NCBI GenBank assembly: GCA_017507215.1
Contig: JAFWBI010000007.1
Location: 29,760-93,759 of the forward strand
Source: Clostridia bacterium
Lineage (GTDB): Bacteria; Bacillota; Clostridia; Christensenellales; UBA1242
DNA: 64,000 nt
Direction: 5' to 3'
Part shown: in pieces, positions 25,901-33,715 of the stretch
How the letters are laid out: every line of letters starts with the position of its first letter
How positions within the stretch are numbered: position 1 is the first letter of the stretch
The notes under the pieces: model-generated
Seen by the model: only the letters and a program-made list of their open reading frames with translations
What the model was told of the DNA's origin: nothing
The model's database searches: none
Position numbers and translations under genes: made by a program

Positions 25901-26475
25901 ACAACTGCATCATCGATTGCTGTGATTGTGTTTACTTCGTGAGAAGTTCTAAAGCCATCAAAGAAGTGAACAAATGGAATTCTTGATGCGTTTGTTGCAA
26001 GGTGAGCTGCAAGTGACATGTCTTGAGCTTCTTGAACGCTTGAAGATGCAAGCATTGCAAAGCCTGTTTGACGAACACCCATAACGTCGCTGTGGTCACC
26101 GAAGATTGAAAGTGCGTGGGTTGCGATTGTTCTTGCTGCAACGTGAATTACGCAAGGGAGCATTTCGCCTGCAATTTTATACATATTTGGAATCATAAGG
26201 AGCAAACCTTGTGATGATGTGAATGTTGTTGACTTAGAGCCAGCAGTAAGAGCTCCGTGAAGCGCACCTGCTGCACCAGCTTCTGATTGCATTTCTGTTA
26301 CTTCAACAACCTTTCCATAAATATTCTTTTTGCCTTTAACGCCCCAAGCGTCAATGTTTTCAGCCATTGGTGATGATGGGGTGATTGGGTATATGAACGC
26401 TGTGTCAGAGAGCATATACGCCATACTAGCCGCGGCTGTGTTGCCGTCTATGGTAATACGTTTTTCATTACTCAT
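22984..26475 (-). CDS. nifJ: Pyruvate:ferredoxin (flavodoxin) oxidoreductase
   Basis: This single-chain enzyme oxidatively decarboxylates pyruvate to acetyl-CoA and reduces ferredoxin. The protein has 1163 residues, the normal length for the fused form. The N-terminal pyruvate-binding domain contains AYMLSDTAFIYPITPSSPMAE. Two 4Fe-4S motifs follow, CVQCNQCALVCP and CTGCENCVHSCP. The third-cluster CAGCGETPY comes next, and the TPP-binding domain has GGDGWAYDIGYGG. It is a single-gene transcript. With pflB it gives the cell two routes from pyruvate to acetyl-CoA. The small ferredoxin at 39722 is a possible electron acceptor. Confidence 0.98.
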   Translation of the reverse strand: MSNEKRITIDGNTAAASMAYMLSDTAFIYPITPSSPMAENIDAWGVKGKKNIYGKVVEVTEMQSEAGAAGALHGALTAGSKSTTFTSSQGLLLMIPNMYKIAGEMLPCVIHVAARTIATHALSIFGDHSDVMGVRQTGFAMLASSSVQEAQDMSLAAHLATNASRIPFVHFFDGFRTSHEVNTITAIDDAVVKALAEKYGNIYERTNEFTPSNPIQKGTNQGEDIFFQNREACNKYIDAIPGIVDGVLKDIGEATGRKYGIFEYYGAKDAENVIVIMGSGADTTIQAVSALAKTGAKVGVIKVRLYRPFDVARFVKALPKTTKMITVLDRTKECGATYEPLAEDVIAALNDAGISGIRVLGGRYGLSCKEYTHNHVVAVYENMLEKKPKNHFTVGINDDVTFTSLPDCKQKIDFKDKEAVECRFYGLGSDGTVSANKNSIKIISEYAGFFGQAYFVYDSKKSGGLTTSHLRMSKKPINAPYLTQSPDFVACHNKSYVTKYDMLSQIKLGGTFLLNSPWTDEEMEKELPASMKKFIADKKLKFFTIDAEKVAEEVGLNRRINVVMQTAFFALAGVLDVKTAIAHIKDAAAKTYASKGEKVVQMNIDAIDRSLANLREVKYPASWSKATSEPAFNPITDPYYKDYIRPIELKLGDNLPVSAFDVTGSSHTATSQYEKRNIATMLPKWIKENCVQCNQCALVCPHAVIRPYLVPTDSDLAKEVGAIPAIGVPGYSFKIQISPKDCTGCENCVHSCPALNKALEMVKAEDIIDEEVKLYDKLKDVENVKTIFKKETVKGSQFEKPLFEFSGACAGCGETPYVKLLTQLFGEEMIVANATGCSSIYSGTAPTCPYTKSKTGFGPAWSNSLFEDNAEFGLGMKKAVSNNRKHLEETVKQAIESKAYNKAFTDKLATWLSQETKEQALALSIKNDIIAMYNADKSNEITRALYGYTAALFETSVWIIGGDGWAYDIGYGGLDHVLASGEDVNILVLDTEVYSNTGGQASKATPMGSVAKFAAGGKQTQKKNLGAIARQYPNVYVAQVAMGANPQATITAFKEAKENKGPSIIIAYCPCINHGGDMSHTQQQEKLAVETGYWPIYRYNPTTEKLTFDAKLPSKEYEEFTKTQARYFTLAKTNPEESSRLISGAKEHAKEVIENLAEDANKQ

Positions 26476-26492
26476 AATTTTTATTCTCCATA

Positions 26493-26528
26493 TTAATTTA
26501 TTATGTTATCGCCAAGAAAACTGGCATT
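26493..26528 (-). promoter_or_regulatory. Hairpin in the nifJ leader
   Basis: The minus-strand leader carries GTTAT...ATAAC enclosing GCCA...TGGC around a short loop, between the promoter and the GGAG of nifJ. It could be an operator or an mRNA structure. Confidence 0.4.
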
Positions 26529-26544
26529 CACATAACACAATTAA

Positions 26545-26574
26545 ATTATAAAATATTAATTTTATTAAAGTCAA
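26545..26574 (-). promoter_or_regulatory. Promoter of nifJ
   Basis: On the minus strand: TTGACT (26574-26569), an 18-base spacer, TATAAT (26550-26545). Confidence 0.75.
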
Positions 26575-26612
26575 ACAACGTAAGCAGTATTTTAAAATTT
26601 GGTTATTTGTGA

Positions 26613-26641
26613 TTGAATAATTATTGGCTTTATGCTATTAT
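26613..26641 (+). promoter_or_regulatory. Promoter of truA, predicted leaderless
   Basis: TTGAAT, 17 bases, TATTAT ending at 26641. The expected +1 is 26648, the A of the truA ATG. Confidence 0.68.
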
Positions 26642-26647
26642 TTATTC

Positions 26648-27391
26648 ATGGAAAGATTTAAACTTGTTGTTCAATATGACGGAACAGAATTTTCGGGCTT
26701 TCAAATTCAGCCAGAAAAGAGAACCATTCAAGGAGAACTTGAGAGAGTTCTTGCGTTTTTGGTGGGCGAAAAAGTGAGAATTTATGCAAGTGGAAGAACC
26801 GACACAGGGGTTTCTGCTTTTGCGCAGGTTTGTCATTTTGACACCGAAAAAGAAATTGATGCAAAAAAACTTGAAGTGAGCCTTAATGGGCTTCTTCCAG
26901 ATGATGTTGCAGTTTTAAGTGTTGAAAAGGTTAGCATGGATTTTGATTCGAGATTCACAGCAAAAAAGAAAACTTATCAGTTTAGGTTTTATGTTTCAAG
27001 ATATGAGCTTCCACTTTTAGAACGCTCAGCTGTTCGAATCAATGATTATGCAGATGTGAAAATGATGAATGAAGCTTGCAAATTTTTGATTGGAACATAT
27101 GACTTTTCATCATTCGTTGCTGCAAAGTCTGGAAAGACCGATTTTGTCAGAACCATTTATGACGCAAAAATTGTTGAAATTGGTGACGGCATCTTTGCTT
27201 TTGAAGTGACAGGAAATGGCTTTTTATATAATATGGTTCGAATCATTTTTGGAACACTTTTAAAGGTGGCTTATGGCAAAATGAAACCAGAAGAAATGAA
27301 AGCTGTAATCGAAGCAAAAGACCGAAAAAAAGCAGGAAAAACCATGCCAGCGAAGGGGTTGCTTATGAAAAGCGTTGTTTATGATGACTAA
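26648..27391 (+). CDS. truA: tRNA pseudouridine(38-40) synthase
   Basis: TruA isomerises uridines 38-40 in tRNA anticodon arms. The protein has 247 residues from this start. The catalytic Asp52 is in GRTDTGVSA, and the N-terminal VQYDGTEFSGFQIQP is typical. The longer frame starting at 26624 adds eight residues, begins upstream of the -10 box end, and is not conserved in TruA. The start used here has no Shine-Dalgarno sequence and matches the predicted +1, so translation is probably leaderless. It stands alone, upstream of rplM-rpsI; truA-rplM-rpsI order is common in Bacillota. Confidence 0.96.
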   Translation: MERFKLVVQYDGTEFSGFQIQPEKRTIQGELERVLAFLVGEKVRIYASGRTDTGVSAFAQVCHFDTEKEIDAKKLEVSLNGLLPDDVAVLSVEKVSMDFDSRFTAKKKTYQFRFYVSRYELPLLERSAVRINDYADVKMMNEACKFLIGTYDFSSFVAAKSGKTDFVRTIYDAKIVEIGDGIFAFEVTGNGFLYNMVRIIFGTLLKVAYGKMKPEEMKAVIEAKDRKKAGKTMPAKGLLMKSVVYDD

Positions 27392-27427
27392 TTTTTGCAT
27401 TTTCTTAAAAGAAAAGTTGGAAAATTA

Positions 27428-27456
27428 TTGACAACTTGATTTAAATGATATAAAAT
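27428..27456 (+). promoter_or_regulatory. Promoter of rplM-rpsI
   Basis: TTGACA, 17 bases, TAAAAT. Confidence 0.82.
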
Positions 27457-27462
27457 AGACGA

Positions 27463-27508
27463 GCATAGGACTATGGACTTTTATGTATTCATAGTCGTAA
27501 TTTCGCAA
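27463..27508 (+). ncRNA. L13 ribosomal protein leader
   Basis: The leader contains GACTATG / CATAGTC (27469-27475 and 27490-27496) around a GACTTTTATGTATT loop, followed by GTAATTTCGC. Position and pattern fit the Bacillota L13 autoregulatory leader, in which excess L13 represses its own operon. Confidence 0.72.
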
Positions 27509-27536
27509 AAAATATAAAAAAAGAAAGGTAAAAATT

Positions 27537-27977
27537 ATGAAAACATTTATGCAAACTGCTGAGATTAAGTCTCAAAAATGGTATTTAGTTGATGCAACTA
27601 ACATGCCACTTGGCCGTTTGGCTAGCCAAGTTGCTGCAATTCTTCGTGGCAAGAATAAGCCAGAATTCACACCAAACGAACTTTGTGGTGATCACGTTAT
27701 CATCATCAACACAGACAAGGTCGTTTTAACTGGTAACAAACTTGAAGATAAGTATTATCGTTACCACACAGGCTACATCGGTGGTCTTAAAGAAATCCAA
27801 TATAAAACTTTAATGAGCGAAAATTCAGACAAAGCTGTTTATCAAGCAGTTAAGAAAATGCTTCCAAAGAACGCTCTTGGAAGACAAATGCTCACATATT
27901 TGAGAGTTTACAAAGATGACAAACATGAACAAACTGCTCAAAAACCAGAAGTTTTAAATCTTGAAGGTAGAAGGTAA
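27537..27977 (+). CDS. rplM: 50S ribosomal protein L13
   Basis: This 146-residue protein is a standard L13. Family strings include [30 protein letters not shown], the HTGYIGGL turn and [12 protein letters not shown] near the C-terminus. It assembles early on the large subunit. It is first in the conserved rplM-rpsI operon, with a strong promoter and an L13 leader upstream. GAAAGG is the ribosome binding site. Confidence 0.98.
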   Translation: MKTFMQTAEIKSQKWYLVDATNMPLGRLASQVAAILRGKNKPEFTPNELCGDHVIIINTDKVVLTGNKLEDKYYRYHTGYIGGLKEIQYKTLMSENSDKAVYQAVKKMLPKNALGRQMLTYLRVYKDDKHEQTAQKPEVLNLEGRR

Positions 27978-27982
27978 TAGAT

Positions 27983-28390
27983 ATGGCAAAGAAAACAGCA
28001 AAAGTAGAAAAAATCTGGGCAACCGGTAGAAGAAAAAAAGCTATTGCTAGAGCAAGAATTTGCGCTGGTAAAGGAACAATCGTTGTTAACAAACAACCAA
28101 TCGAAGAATATTTCAAATCTGAACTTCTTCAAAACGAAGTTAAAACAGCTCTCACACTTGTTGAAGCTGCTGACAAATATGACGTTGAAATCACTGTAAC
28201 AGGTGGTGGACTTTCAGGACAAGCTGGTGCTTGCCGTCATGGTATCGCAAGAGCACTCGTTCTTGCAAACGAAACTTTCAAAAAGACAATCAAATCTGCA
28301 GGTCTCTTAACTCGTGACCCAAGAATGAAAGAAAGAAAGAAATATGGTCTTAAGAAAGCTCGTAAAGCTCCACAATTCTCAAAGAGATAA
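27983..28390 (+). CDS. rpsI: 30S ribosomal protein S9
   Basis: This 135-residue protein is a standard S9. It has [14 protein letters not shown] near the N-terminus, the [19 protein letters not shown] core, and the basic C-terminal tail ending QFSKR that contacts tRNA in the P site. It starts five bases after rplM and is followed by a terminator. The AGGTAGAAGG before the ATG is inside the end of rplM. Confidence 0.98.
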   Translation: MAKKTAKVEKIWATGRRKKAIARARICAGKGTIVVNKQPIEEYFKSELLQNEVKTALTLVEAADKYDVEITVTGGGLSGQAGACRHGIARALVLANETFKKTIKSAGLLTRDPRMKERKKYGLKKARKAPQFSKR

Positions 28391-28408
28391 TTTTGGATTT
28401 ACAATTAC

Positions 28409-28437
28409 AAGCAGGGCGTTTTGCTCTGCTTTTTTTG
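28409..28437 (+). terminator. Rho-independent terminator after rpsI
   Basis: Stem AAGCAGGGC / GCTCTGCTT with a GTTTT loop, then a long T run. Confidence 0.9.
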
Positions 28438-28534
28438 TGCATAAAATTTGACTTTGGTGTAAATTTGATGTAAGTTGATTTTGCGTGGGACAAATGTCAC
28501 ATATTTAGTAAAAGTTTAAAATTTAGGAGAATAA

Positions 28535-29041
28535 ATGAAAAAGCATATTGCAAACATAATCACTATTAGTCGCATTATTGGCAGTGTTTTGCTATTATTT
28601 TTTCCTGCGTTTTCAATAGGGTTTTATATCATATATATCGCATGTGGTGTTAGTGATATGATTGATGGAACTATTGCAAGAAAGACAAAAAGTGCTAGCA
28701 AATTGGGAGCTAAAATTGATACTGTGGCAGATATTTTGTTTGTGACAGCATCTTTGATTAAAATAGTGCCGGCTATAAATATTTATGTGTGGTTATGGAT
28801 ATGGGGTGTTGCAATCGCAATTATCAAGGTTGGGAATATTGTGTGGGGATATGTTTCCAAAAATGAGTTTATGTCTTTACATAGCATAATGAACAAGATT
28901 GCAGGATTGTTATTATTTCTTTTGCCATTAACATTGTCATTTATAGAATTGAAATATAGTGCAATTGTGATATGCTTTATGGCAACACTTGCAGCCATTC
29001 AAGAAAGTGTTTATATTGCAAGAATCTCTGAAAAGAAGTAA
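28535..29041 (+). CDS. CDP-alcohol phosphatidyltransferase family protein
   Basis: This 168-residue integral membrane enzyme has the family signature DG-x2-AR-x8-G-x3-D-x3-D, read here from Asp44 to Asp66. Several membrane helices flank it. Such enzymes transfer a phosphatidyl group from CDP-diacylglycerol to an alcohol such as glycerol phosphate, serine or another polyol. The residues around the signature do not let me choose between PgsA-like and other substrates. The ATG has TTAGGAGA upstream. ATA codons are more frequent than in its neighbours, which may hint at horizontal origin. It stands between two terminators. Confidence 0.85.
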   Translation: MKKHIANIITISRIIGSVLLLFFPAFSIGFYIIYIACGVSDMIDGTIARKTKSASKLGAKIDTVADILFVTASLIKIVPAINIYVWLWIWGVAIAIIKVGNIVWGYVSKNEFMSLHSIMNKIAGLLLFLLPLTLSFIELKYSAIVICFMATLAAIQESVYIARISEKK

Positions 29042-29076
29042 TTAAAATTAAAGATATACTTTTAATAACAAATATA

Positions 29077-29107
29077 AAAAGCAAGGCAATTTGCCTTGCT
29101 TTTTTTG
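29077..29107 (+). terminator. Rho-independent terminator
   Basis: Stem AAAGCAAGGCA / TGCCTTGCTTT with a three-base loop, then T run. Confidence 0.9.
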
Positions 29108-29120
29108 TGCATAAAATTTC

Positions 29121-29150
29121 TTGTCAAAAGGCTTTCAAGTTTGGTATCAT
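29121..29150 (+). promoter_or_regulatory. Promoter of ung
   Basis: TTGTCA, 18 bases, TATCAT. The leader is about 63 bases. Confidence 0.6.
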
Positions 29151-29219
29151 AAAGATAATGAAAAGTGTGGGCATTTGGTTGTAAAAATGCTCAGTATTGC
29201 AGAAGATAAGGAGAGCAGA

Positions 29220-29897
29220 ATGAAATTTTTTAACAATGGTTGGGACAACGCACTGGAAGATGAATTTGAAAAACCATATTTCAAAGAACTCTTAGAAAAG
29301 GTTGATGAAGAATATTCAAAATATAAGGTTTATCCACCACGTGGAAAGATTTTTGCGGCACTCACAAACTGTGATATTAACGACATTAAGGTTGTGATTT
29401 TGGGTCAAGACCCATATCACGAAGAAGGTCAAGCACACGGAATGTGTTTTTCAGTGCTTCCGGGGGTTGATGTGCCACCTTCACTCAAAAACATATATAA
29501 AGAAATTCAAGCTGAATATGGCTATGCTCCACCAAATCATGGTTATTTAATGTCTTGGGCAAAACAGGGCATTCTTCTTTTAAACACAACCTTGACTGTT
29601 CGTGAACATCAAGCAAATTCGCACTCAACTTATGGTTGGCAAAAGTTTACCGACAGGGTTATTCAAGAAGTAAACAAAAAAGAAGAACCAGTGGTTTTCT
29701 TGCTTTGGGGAAGAAATGCCATTTCAAAGCAAAAGTTTATTGATGAAAACAAGCACTATGTTTTGACATCTGCGCACCCAAGCCCACTTTCGGCATATCA
29801 AGGGTTTCTTGGCAACGGTCATTTCAAAAAAGCAAATGACTTTTTGAAGATGCAGGGCAAAACTGAAATAAATTGGAAAATTGAAAACATAGATTAG
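29220..29897 (+). CDS. ung: Uracil-DNA glycosylase, family 1
   Basis: This enzyme removes uracil from DNA and starts base excision repair. The protein has 225 residues. Motifs are the water-activating loop GQDPYHEEGQAHG, LLNTTLTV in the uracil pocket region, VFLLWGRNA, and the minor-groove loop HPSPLSAYQGF with the catalytic His. The start is set by AAGGAG nine bases upstream. An upstream in-frame start at 29121 would lie in the -35 box and add residues not found in Ung. A membrane protein gene follows directly, with its ribosome binding site overlapping the ung stop. Confidence 0.97.
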   Translation: MKFFNNGWDNALEDEFEKPYFKELLEKVDEEYSKYKVYPPRGKIFAALTNCDINDIKVVILGQDPYHEEGQAHGMCFSVLPGVDVPPSLKNIYKEIQAEYGYAPPNHGYLMSWAKQGILLLNTTLTVREHQANSHSTYGWQKFTDRVIQEVNKKEEPVVFLLWGRNAISKQKFIDENKHYVLTSAHPSPLSAYQGFLGNGHFKKANDFLKMQGKTEINWKIENID

Positions 29898-29903
29898 GTG
29901 AAA

Positions 29904-31337
29904 ATGAAAAAAGTTTTTGGAATGATTTTGGCTATTGCTCTTAGCATAACAAGTGTTATGCTTGGTTTTTCGTGGCTAAAATTTGATGATGATAAGCAGA
30001 CACAAGCTGCGACTCATATTGAAATTTTTGACGAAGAAGACCTTTTGAATAAAACAGATATTTTGAATCCTGAAAAATTATATGCAACATATGCAAACCA
30101 ACAATCATTAAACAAATCACCATTTGATGAAAAAACTGAAAAACTAAAAACTGGTTACACATTTATTCCAACCGAAAATAAGAATAAGGAAGTGAATGTG
30201 GCTTATTTTGTTGAAGAATTCACCACACTTCCAGATAAATCAATTTATATGTGGATTTTCATTCCAAATGAAGATGTTTATGCTTTCAATTTAAGTTTTG
30301 AAACAACCGAAGGCTATTCGCTTTCTTGGAGCTTTACGGCTTATGAATTTGAGCATTTAATTGAATCAAAAGCAACATCTGAGATAACGTATGGTTGGAA
30401 GTTGTTTGAATTTTGCATTGGAGACGCTAAAAAATCTGCTGAAATAACTCATTCTTACACAGGCTATGTTTTTAACAAAATGTCTATTTCATATACAGCT
30501 GAAAGCAATGTTTATCAAGATAGCAACAAAAACAAACTTGCTTTCTATCATGTTTATCAAGCAGACAGCTTTTCAAGCTATTCAACCATTGTTGACACAA
30601 TCGAATATGCAAACTATAAAATTAAAGAAGATTTTGTGTCAGACACATATTTTGTTGATGAAGAAATTTATTTCACAAGTGTTGTTGATATGTTTGAATA
30701 TATTTACGTTGGACAAACAAACCTTTATGAAAGTTCATCAAGTTTATATGCTTGGGTGATGGAGGTTGTTGATGCAAATGGCGAAAAACATGAGAAAAAT
30801 TTTGGTGAAAAATTTGTTTTCTCAAAGGTGGGAAGTCACAGCATCAACATTACAATCTATGAGTTTAAGTCAACAGGTTCGGCTGCTGTGGTTTACATTC
30901 CAATAGTTATGCGTGTGCAAAATTTTATATTTGGAGCATTCACAGACATTGACTATAGGTTTGAGAAAGATGAACCAACAATAATTTATTTTAAAATATC
31001 AAGCTATTTCATATTTGATGAAGAATCAATTTTGGTTTTTATAAATGATAAAAAGAAAGCTGATGTCACATACTATTTAGAAGGAAACATGTGTAAAATC
31101 ACAGTGACAGGGCTCAAAAAAGGAGACACATCAATATCGGTTCAAATTGATGGCGCAAAAAGGGGTGCTTTTGAGTCTAAAACATACAAAAGCACAACAA
31201 AAATTGTGATTACTGATGAAGATGCAAAAAGTTCAGAAGAAGTGTTTGTTTGGGTACTTTTGGGCGTTTATGCTGTCGGATTTGGCATTTTTGTTGTTAT
31301 TTCACTTGTAAAAGCAAGGAGAGTTGGTGTAAAATAA
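29904..31337 (+). CDS. Secreted membrane-anchored protein of unknown function
   Basis: This 477-residue protein has an N-terminal signal segment (about 4-22), a long beta-rich extracellular part, and one C-terminal membrane helix (about 447-468) with a positive tail, KARRVGVK. It is thus a type I membrane protein. The 713-residue protein at 59673 has the same plan. No catalytic motif is visible. The short residues ISVQIDGAK near 395-405 suggest an Ig-like fold before the membrane. AGGTG sits only three bases before the ATG, so a GTG at 29898 is an alternative start. It precedes the HtrA-type protease and may be in the same operon. Confidence 0.75.
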   Translation: MKKVFGMILAIALSITSVMLGFSWLKFDDDKQTQAATHIEIFDEEDLLNKTDILNPEKLYATYANQQSLNKSPFDEKTEKLKTGYTFIPTENKNKEVNVAYFVEEFTTLPDKSIYMWIFIPNEDVYAFNLSFETTEGYSLSWSFTAYEFEHLIESKATSEITYGWKLFEFCIGDAKKSAEITHSYTGYVFNKMSISYTAESNVYQDSNKNKLAFYHVYQADSFSSYSTIVDTIEYANYKIKEDFVSDTYFVDEEIYFTSVVDMFEYIYVGQTNLYESSSSLYAWVMEVVDANGEKHEKNFGEKFVFSKVGSHSINITIYEFKSTGSAAVVYIPIVMRVQNFIFGAFTDIDYRFEKDEPTIIYFKISSYFIFDEESILVFINDKKKADVTYYLEGNMCKITVTGLKKGDTSISVQIDGAKRGAFESKTYKSTTKIVITDEDAKSSEEVFVWVLLGVYAVGFGIFVVISLVKARRVGVK

Positions 31338-31367
31338 AAGTAGAATAGAAAATCACAGGGGGCAGAA

Positions 31368-32648
31368 ATGAGCTACACAGAAGGCTATGACAATAACTTT
31401 TCTAGCAGCAAAATTCCTTATGATGATATTCCAATTTCAAGACGTGCACCGAAGAAAAAACATCACAGAGTTTCATCTTCAAACTTCAAAATTTTAGTAA
31501 CGATTGTCGCTGTGATGTTTATTATCAACATCGGGCTTTGTATTGCACTTGTTTATCACGTAAAGAACGCTGTCGTTAAGAATGTTGTGGTTAACCACAA
31601 TAACATTTCTGCTGTGGGCGATTCTGCACTTGGAATTGCATCAGACACTGCATGGTGGAGCTCAGTCTGCGTTGCAGCTGGTGGCTCTTGTCATGACGAA
31701 TCTTCGTTTTACAAAAACACAAGAAGTCGTGGTTCTGGTGTGATTTATAAAATTGATGAAGAAGAAGGTGTGGCATATTTCATAACTTGCTATCACGTTC
31801 TTGATGGACACGATAAATATTACATTTTGCTTCCAAGCAAATTAAAACCAGACATTGCTGAACTTGTTGGTTTTTCGTCATATTATGACATTGCAGTTTT
31901 GAAAATGCCTTATTCCATTGAAGACTTTGAAAGCTGCACAGCCATTCAAGTCGCAGACAGCACATATCTCACAACTGGCTCAACTGTTATTGCCGTTGGA
32001 AACTCACTTTCTGGTGGGCTTAGCGTCACCAGTGGAATCATTTCAAGAATCAACACAATGATTCGTGTTGAAGGAAATACATTCCTTTCTCGTGAAATTC
32101 AAATTGATGCTGCCATCAATCCGGGCAACTCAGGTGGTGGGGCATTCAACAACGAAGGCAAGTTTATCGGGCTTGTAAATGCAAAACTCAACACAACCCA
32201 ATCAGGAAACACAACAATCAACGTAACTGGAACTGCTTATGCGATTCCAAGCAAATTGGTTACATCAATCGCAGATAGTATGATTTTGAACGAAGGTGCT
32301 CCTGTTTGTGTCGACCTTGGCGCTGAATTTGAGTATAACGAAAATATTGGTCCAGAACGTTATGAATTTGCAGAAAACAGATATATCGAAGACCACAGAG
32401 TGTTCGTTAAGTCGGCGGGTTCTGCGTCTAGTGGAAAACTTATTATCGGTGACGAAATCGTTTCGTTCTCATATGTTGACATCTTTGGTTTTGAGCACAA
32501 AGACGTGCAAATGTTTAATGTTTATTCATTTGATGACATTAAGTTCTTGATTAAAAAAGGCTCAAAAATATCATTTAAGGTTAACAGAATATTTGCAGAT
32601 AATCCAATAACGGTTGATGTGACTGTTACTGGCACGCAAACTTATTAA
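31368..32648 (+). CDS. HtrA/DegP-type membrane-anchored serine protease
   Basis: This 426-residue protein has a cytoplasmic N-tail, one membrane helix (about 42-64) and an extracellular S1C trypsin-like domain. The catalytic triad is His143 (CYHVLDGH), Asp174 (YDIAVLKM) and Ser255 (NPGNSGGGAF). The C-terminal about 110 residues look like a PDZ domain (GDEIVSFSYVD...). HtrA proteases degrade or refold damaged envelope proteins. The protease domain includes three Cys residues at about 101, 108 and 141, which could form a disulfide outside the cell. GGGGG lies before the ATG. The upstream surface protein gene ends 30 bases earlier. Confidence 0.92.
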   Translation: MSYTEGYDNNFSSSKIPYDDIPISRRAPKKKHHRVSSSNFKILVTIVAVMFIINIGLCIALVYHVKNAVVKNVVVNHNNISAVGDSALGIASDTAWWSSVCVAAGGSCHDESSFYKNTRSRGSGVIYKIDEEEGVAYFITCYHVLDGHDKYYILLPSKLKPDIAELVGFSSYYDIAVLKMPYSIEDFESCTAIQVADSTYLTTGSTVIAVGNSLSGGLSVTSGIISRINTMIRVEGNTFLSREIQIDAAINPGNSGGGAFNNEGKFIGLVNAKLNTTQSGNTTINVTGTAYAIPSKLVTSIADSMILNEGAPVCVDLGAEFEYNENIGPERYEFAENRYIEDHRVFVKSAGSASSGKLIIGDEIVSFSYVDIFGFEHKDVQMFNVYSFDDIKFLIKKGSKISFKVNRIFADNPITVDVTVTGTQTY

Positions 32649-32662
32649 TTTTATTCATTTTG

Positions 32663-32691
32663 TTGCAAAATTAAACTAGATATGATACTAT
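32663..32691 (+). promoter_or_regulatory. Promoter of acpP
   Basis: TTGCAA, 17 bases, TACTAT. Confidence 0.65.
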
Positions 32692-32716
32692 AAATATAGA
32701 TTTTGGAGGATATAAT

Positions 32717-32947
32717 ATGGAAATGAAAGAAAAGGTAACAGAAATCATTGCAAATCAATTGTCAGTTTCTGCAGATAAAATCAAAGGTGACACAAACATC
32801 GCTGAAGAACTTGGCGCAGATTCTCTTGATTTGGTTGAAATTTTAATGTCTCTCGAAGATGAATTTGGAATTTCTATTCCAGATGAAGCAATTCCAAACA
32901 TTAAAACAATTAATGATATTGTTGATTTCATTCAAAACAATAAATAA
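32717..32947 (+). CDS. acpP: Acyl carrier protein
   Basis: This 76-residue acidic protein carries growing acyl chains on a phosphopantetheine arm attached to Ser36 in GADSLDLVEI. Length and sequence are typical of fatty-acid synthesis ACPs. GGAGG precedes the ATG. It stands alone with its own promoter and terminator, and no fab genes are nearby, so its dedicated partners lie elsewhere. Confidence 0.96.
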   Translation: MEMKEKVTEIIANQLSVSADKIKGDTNIAEELGADSLDLVEILMSLEDEFGISIPDEAIPNIKTINDIVDFIQNNK

Positions 32948-32956
32948 GAACAGATA

Positions 32957-32985
32957 AAAAGAAGTGCAAAAGCACTTCTTTTTTT
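32957..32985 (+). terminator. Rho-independent terminator after acpP
   Basis: Stem AAGAAGTGC / GCACTTCTT with an AAAA loop, then T run. Confidence 0.92.
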
Positions 32986-33090
32986 GCCTAAAAATTTTTC
33001 TTTAAGCAAATTTTATAATTGTTGAAAAAATAGTGTATATTTCTTTATATTAGTAATAAAATATAAAAATAAAAAAATTTGCTAAAGTAG

Positions 33091-33117
33091 TTTACAAATG
33101 CAATTTTTTGGTATACT
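33091..33117 (+). promoter_or_regulatory. Promoter of the zinc-ribbon gene
   Basis: TGGTATACT extended -10 at 33109-33117, with a TTTACA 15 bases before the hexamer. The gap 32948-33148 otherwise holds only the acpP terminator and A/T-rich sequence. Confidence 0.55.
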
Positions 33118-33148
33118 ATATGGGCAACACTGAATTCAAGGAGAATTT

Positions 33149-33712
33149 ATGGCAAAGAAATATATTAAATGTCCAAGATGTGAACTTAACTATATTTTAG
33201 AAGGTGAAGATTATTGCAACGTTTGCAAAAATGAAATGAAGCATCATTCAGAATCAGAATATGATGATGAACTTTTAGATTTTGACGATATGGAATTGTG
33301 TCCTGTTTGTGGTCAAAACTATATTAAAGAAGACCAATCAATGTGTGATGAATGCAAGAAGAAACGCAATGGTGATGGCTCTGCAAATGACGATTTTGAA
33401 GACGACGAAATGTCATCTCCAGTGTCTGACATTGATTCTGACGAAGATGATGACGAATATAACTCAGGCTTTAGTGAAGTTGATGAAAATGGTGAAGAAA
33501 TTGACCCATTTAAAGAAACATCACTCTTAGATGATGATTCTCCACTTGATTTTGCGACAGAAGAAGATGACGAGCTTGATGATGAAATAGTTGAAACAAT
33601 GAAAGATGACTTTGAAGTTGTTGATGTGTCTGATGACGATGAAGAAGATGATGAAGACGAAGATGATGACTATGACTTCGAAGATGGAGACATGCTCGGA
33701 AAAAAGAAATAA
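33149..33712 (+). CDS. Double zinc-ribbon protein with acidic tail, function unknown
   Basis: This 187-residue protein carries two CxxC...CxxC ribbons: Cys8, 11, 23, 26 and Cys51, 54, 66, 69. From about residue 75 to the end it is dominated by Asp and Glu, with long runs near the C-terminus. The ribbons probably bind zinc and contact nucleic acid or protein. The acidic tail could mimic nucleic acid or bind a basic partner such as RNA polymerase or ribosomal protein. AAGGAG precedes the ATG. I cannot assign a function. Confidence 0.78.
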   Translation: MAKKYIKCPRCELNYILEGEDYCNVCKNEMKHHSESEYDDELLDFDDMELCPVCGQNYIKEDQSMCDECKKKRNGDGSANDDFEDDEMSSPVSDIDSDEDDDEYNSGFSEVDENGEEIDPFKETSLLDDDSPLDFATEEDDELDDEIVETMKDDFEVVDVSDDDEEDDEDEDDDYDFEDGDMLGKKK

Positions 33713-33715
33713 AAT

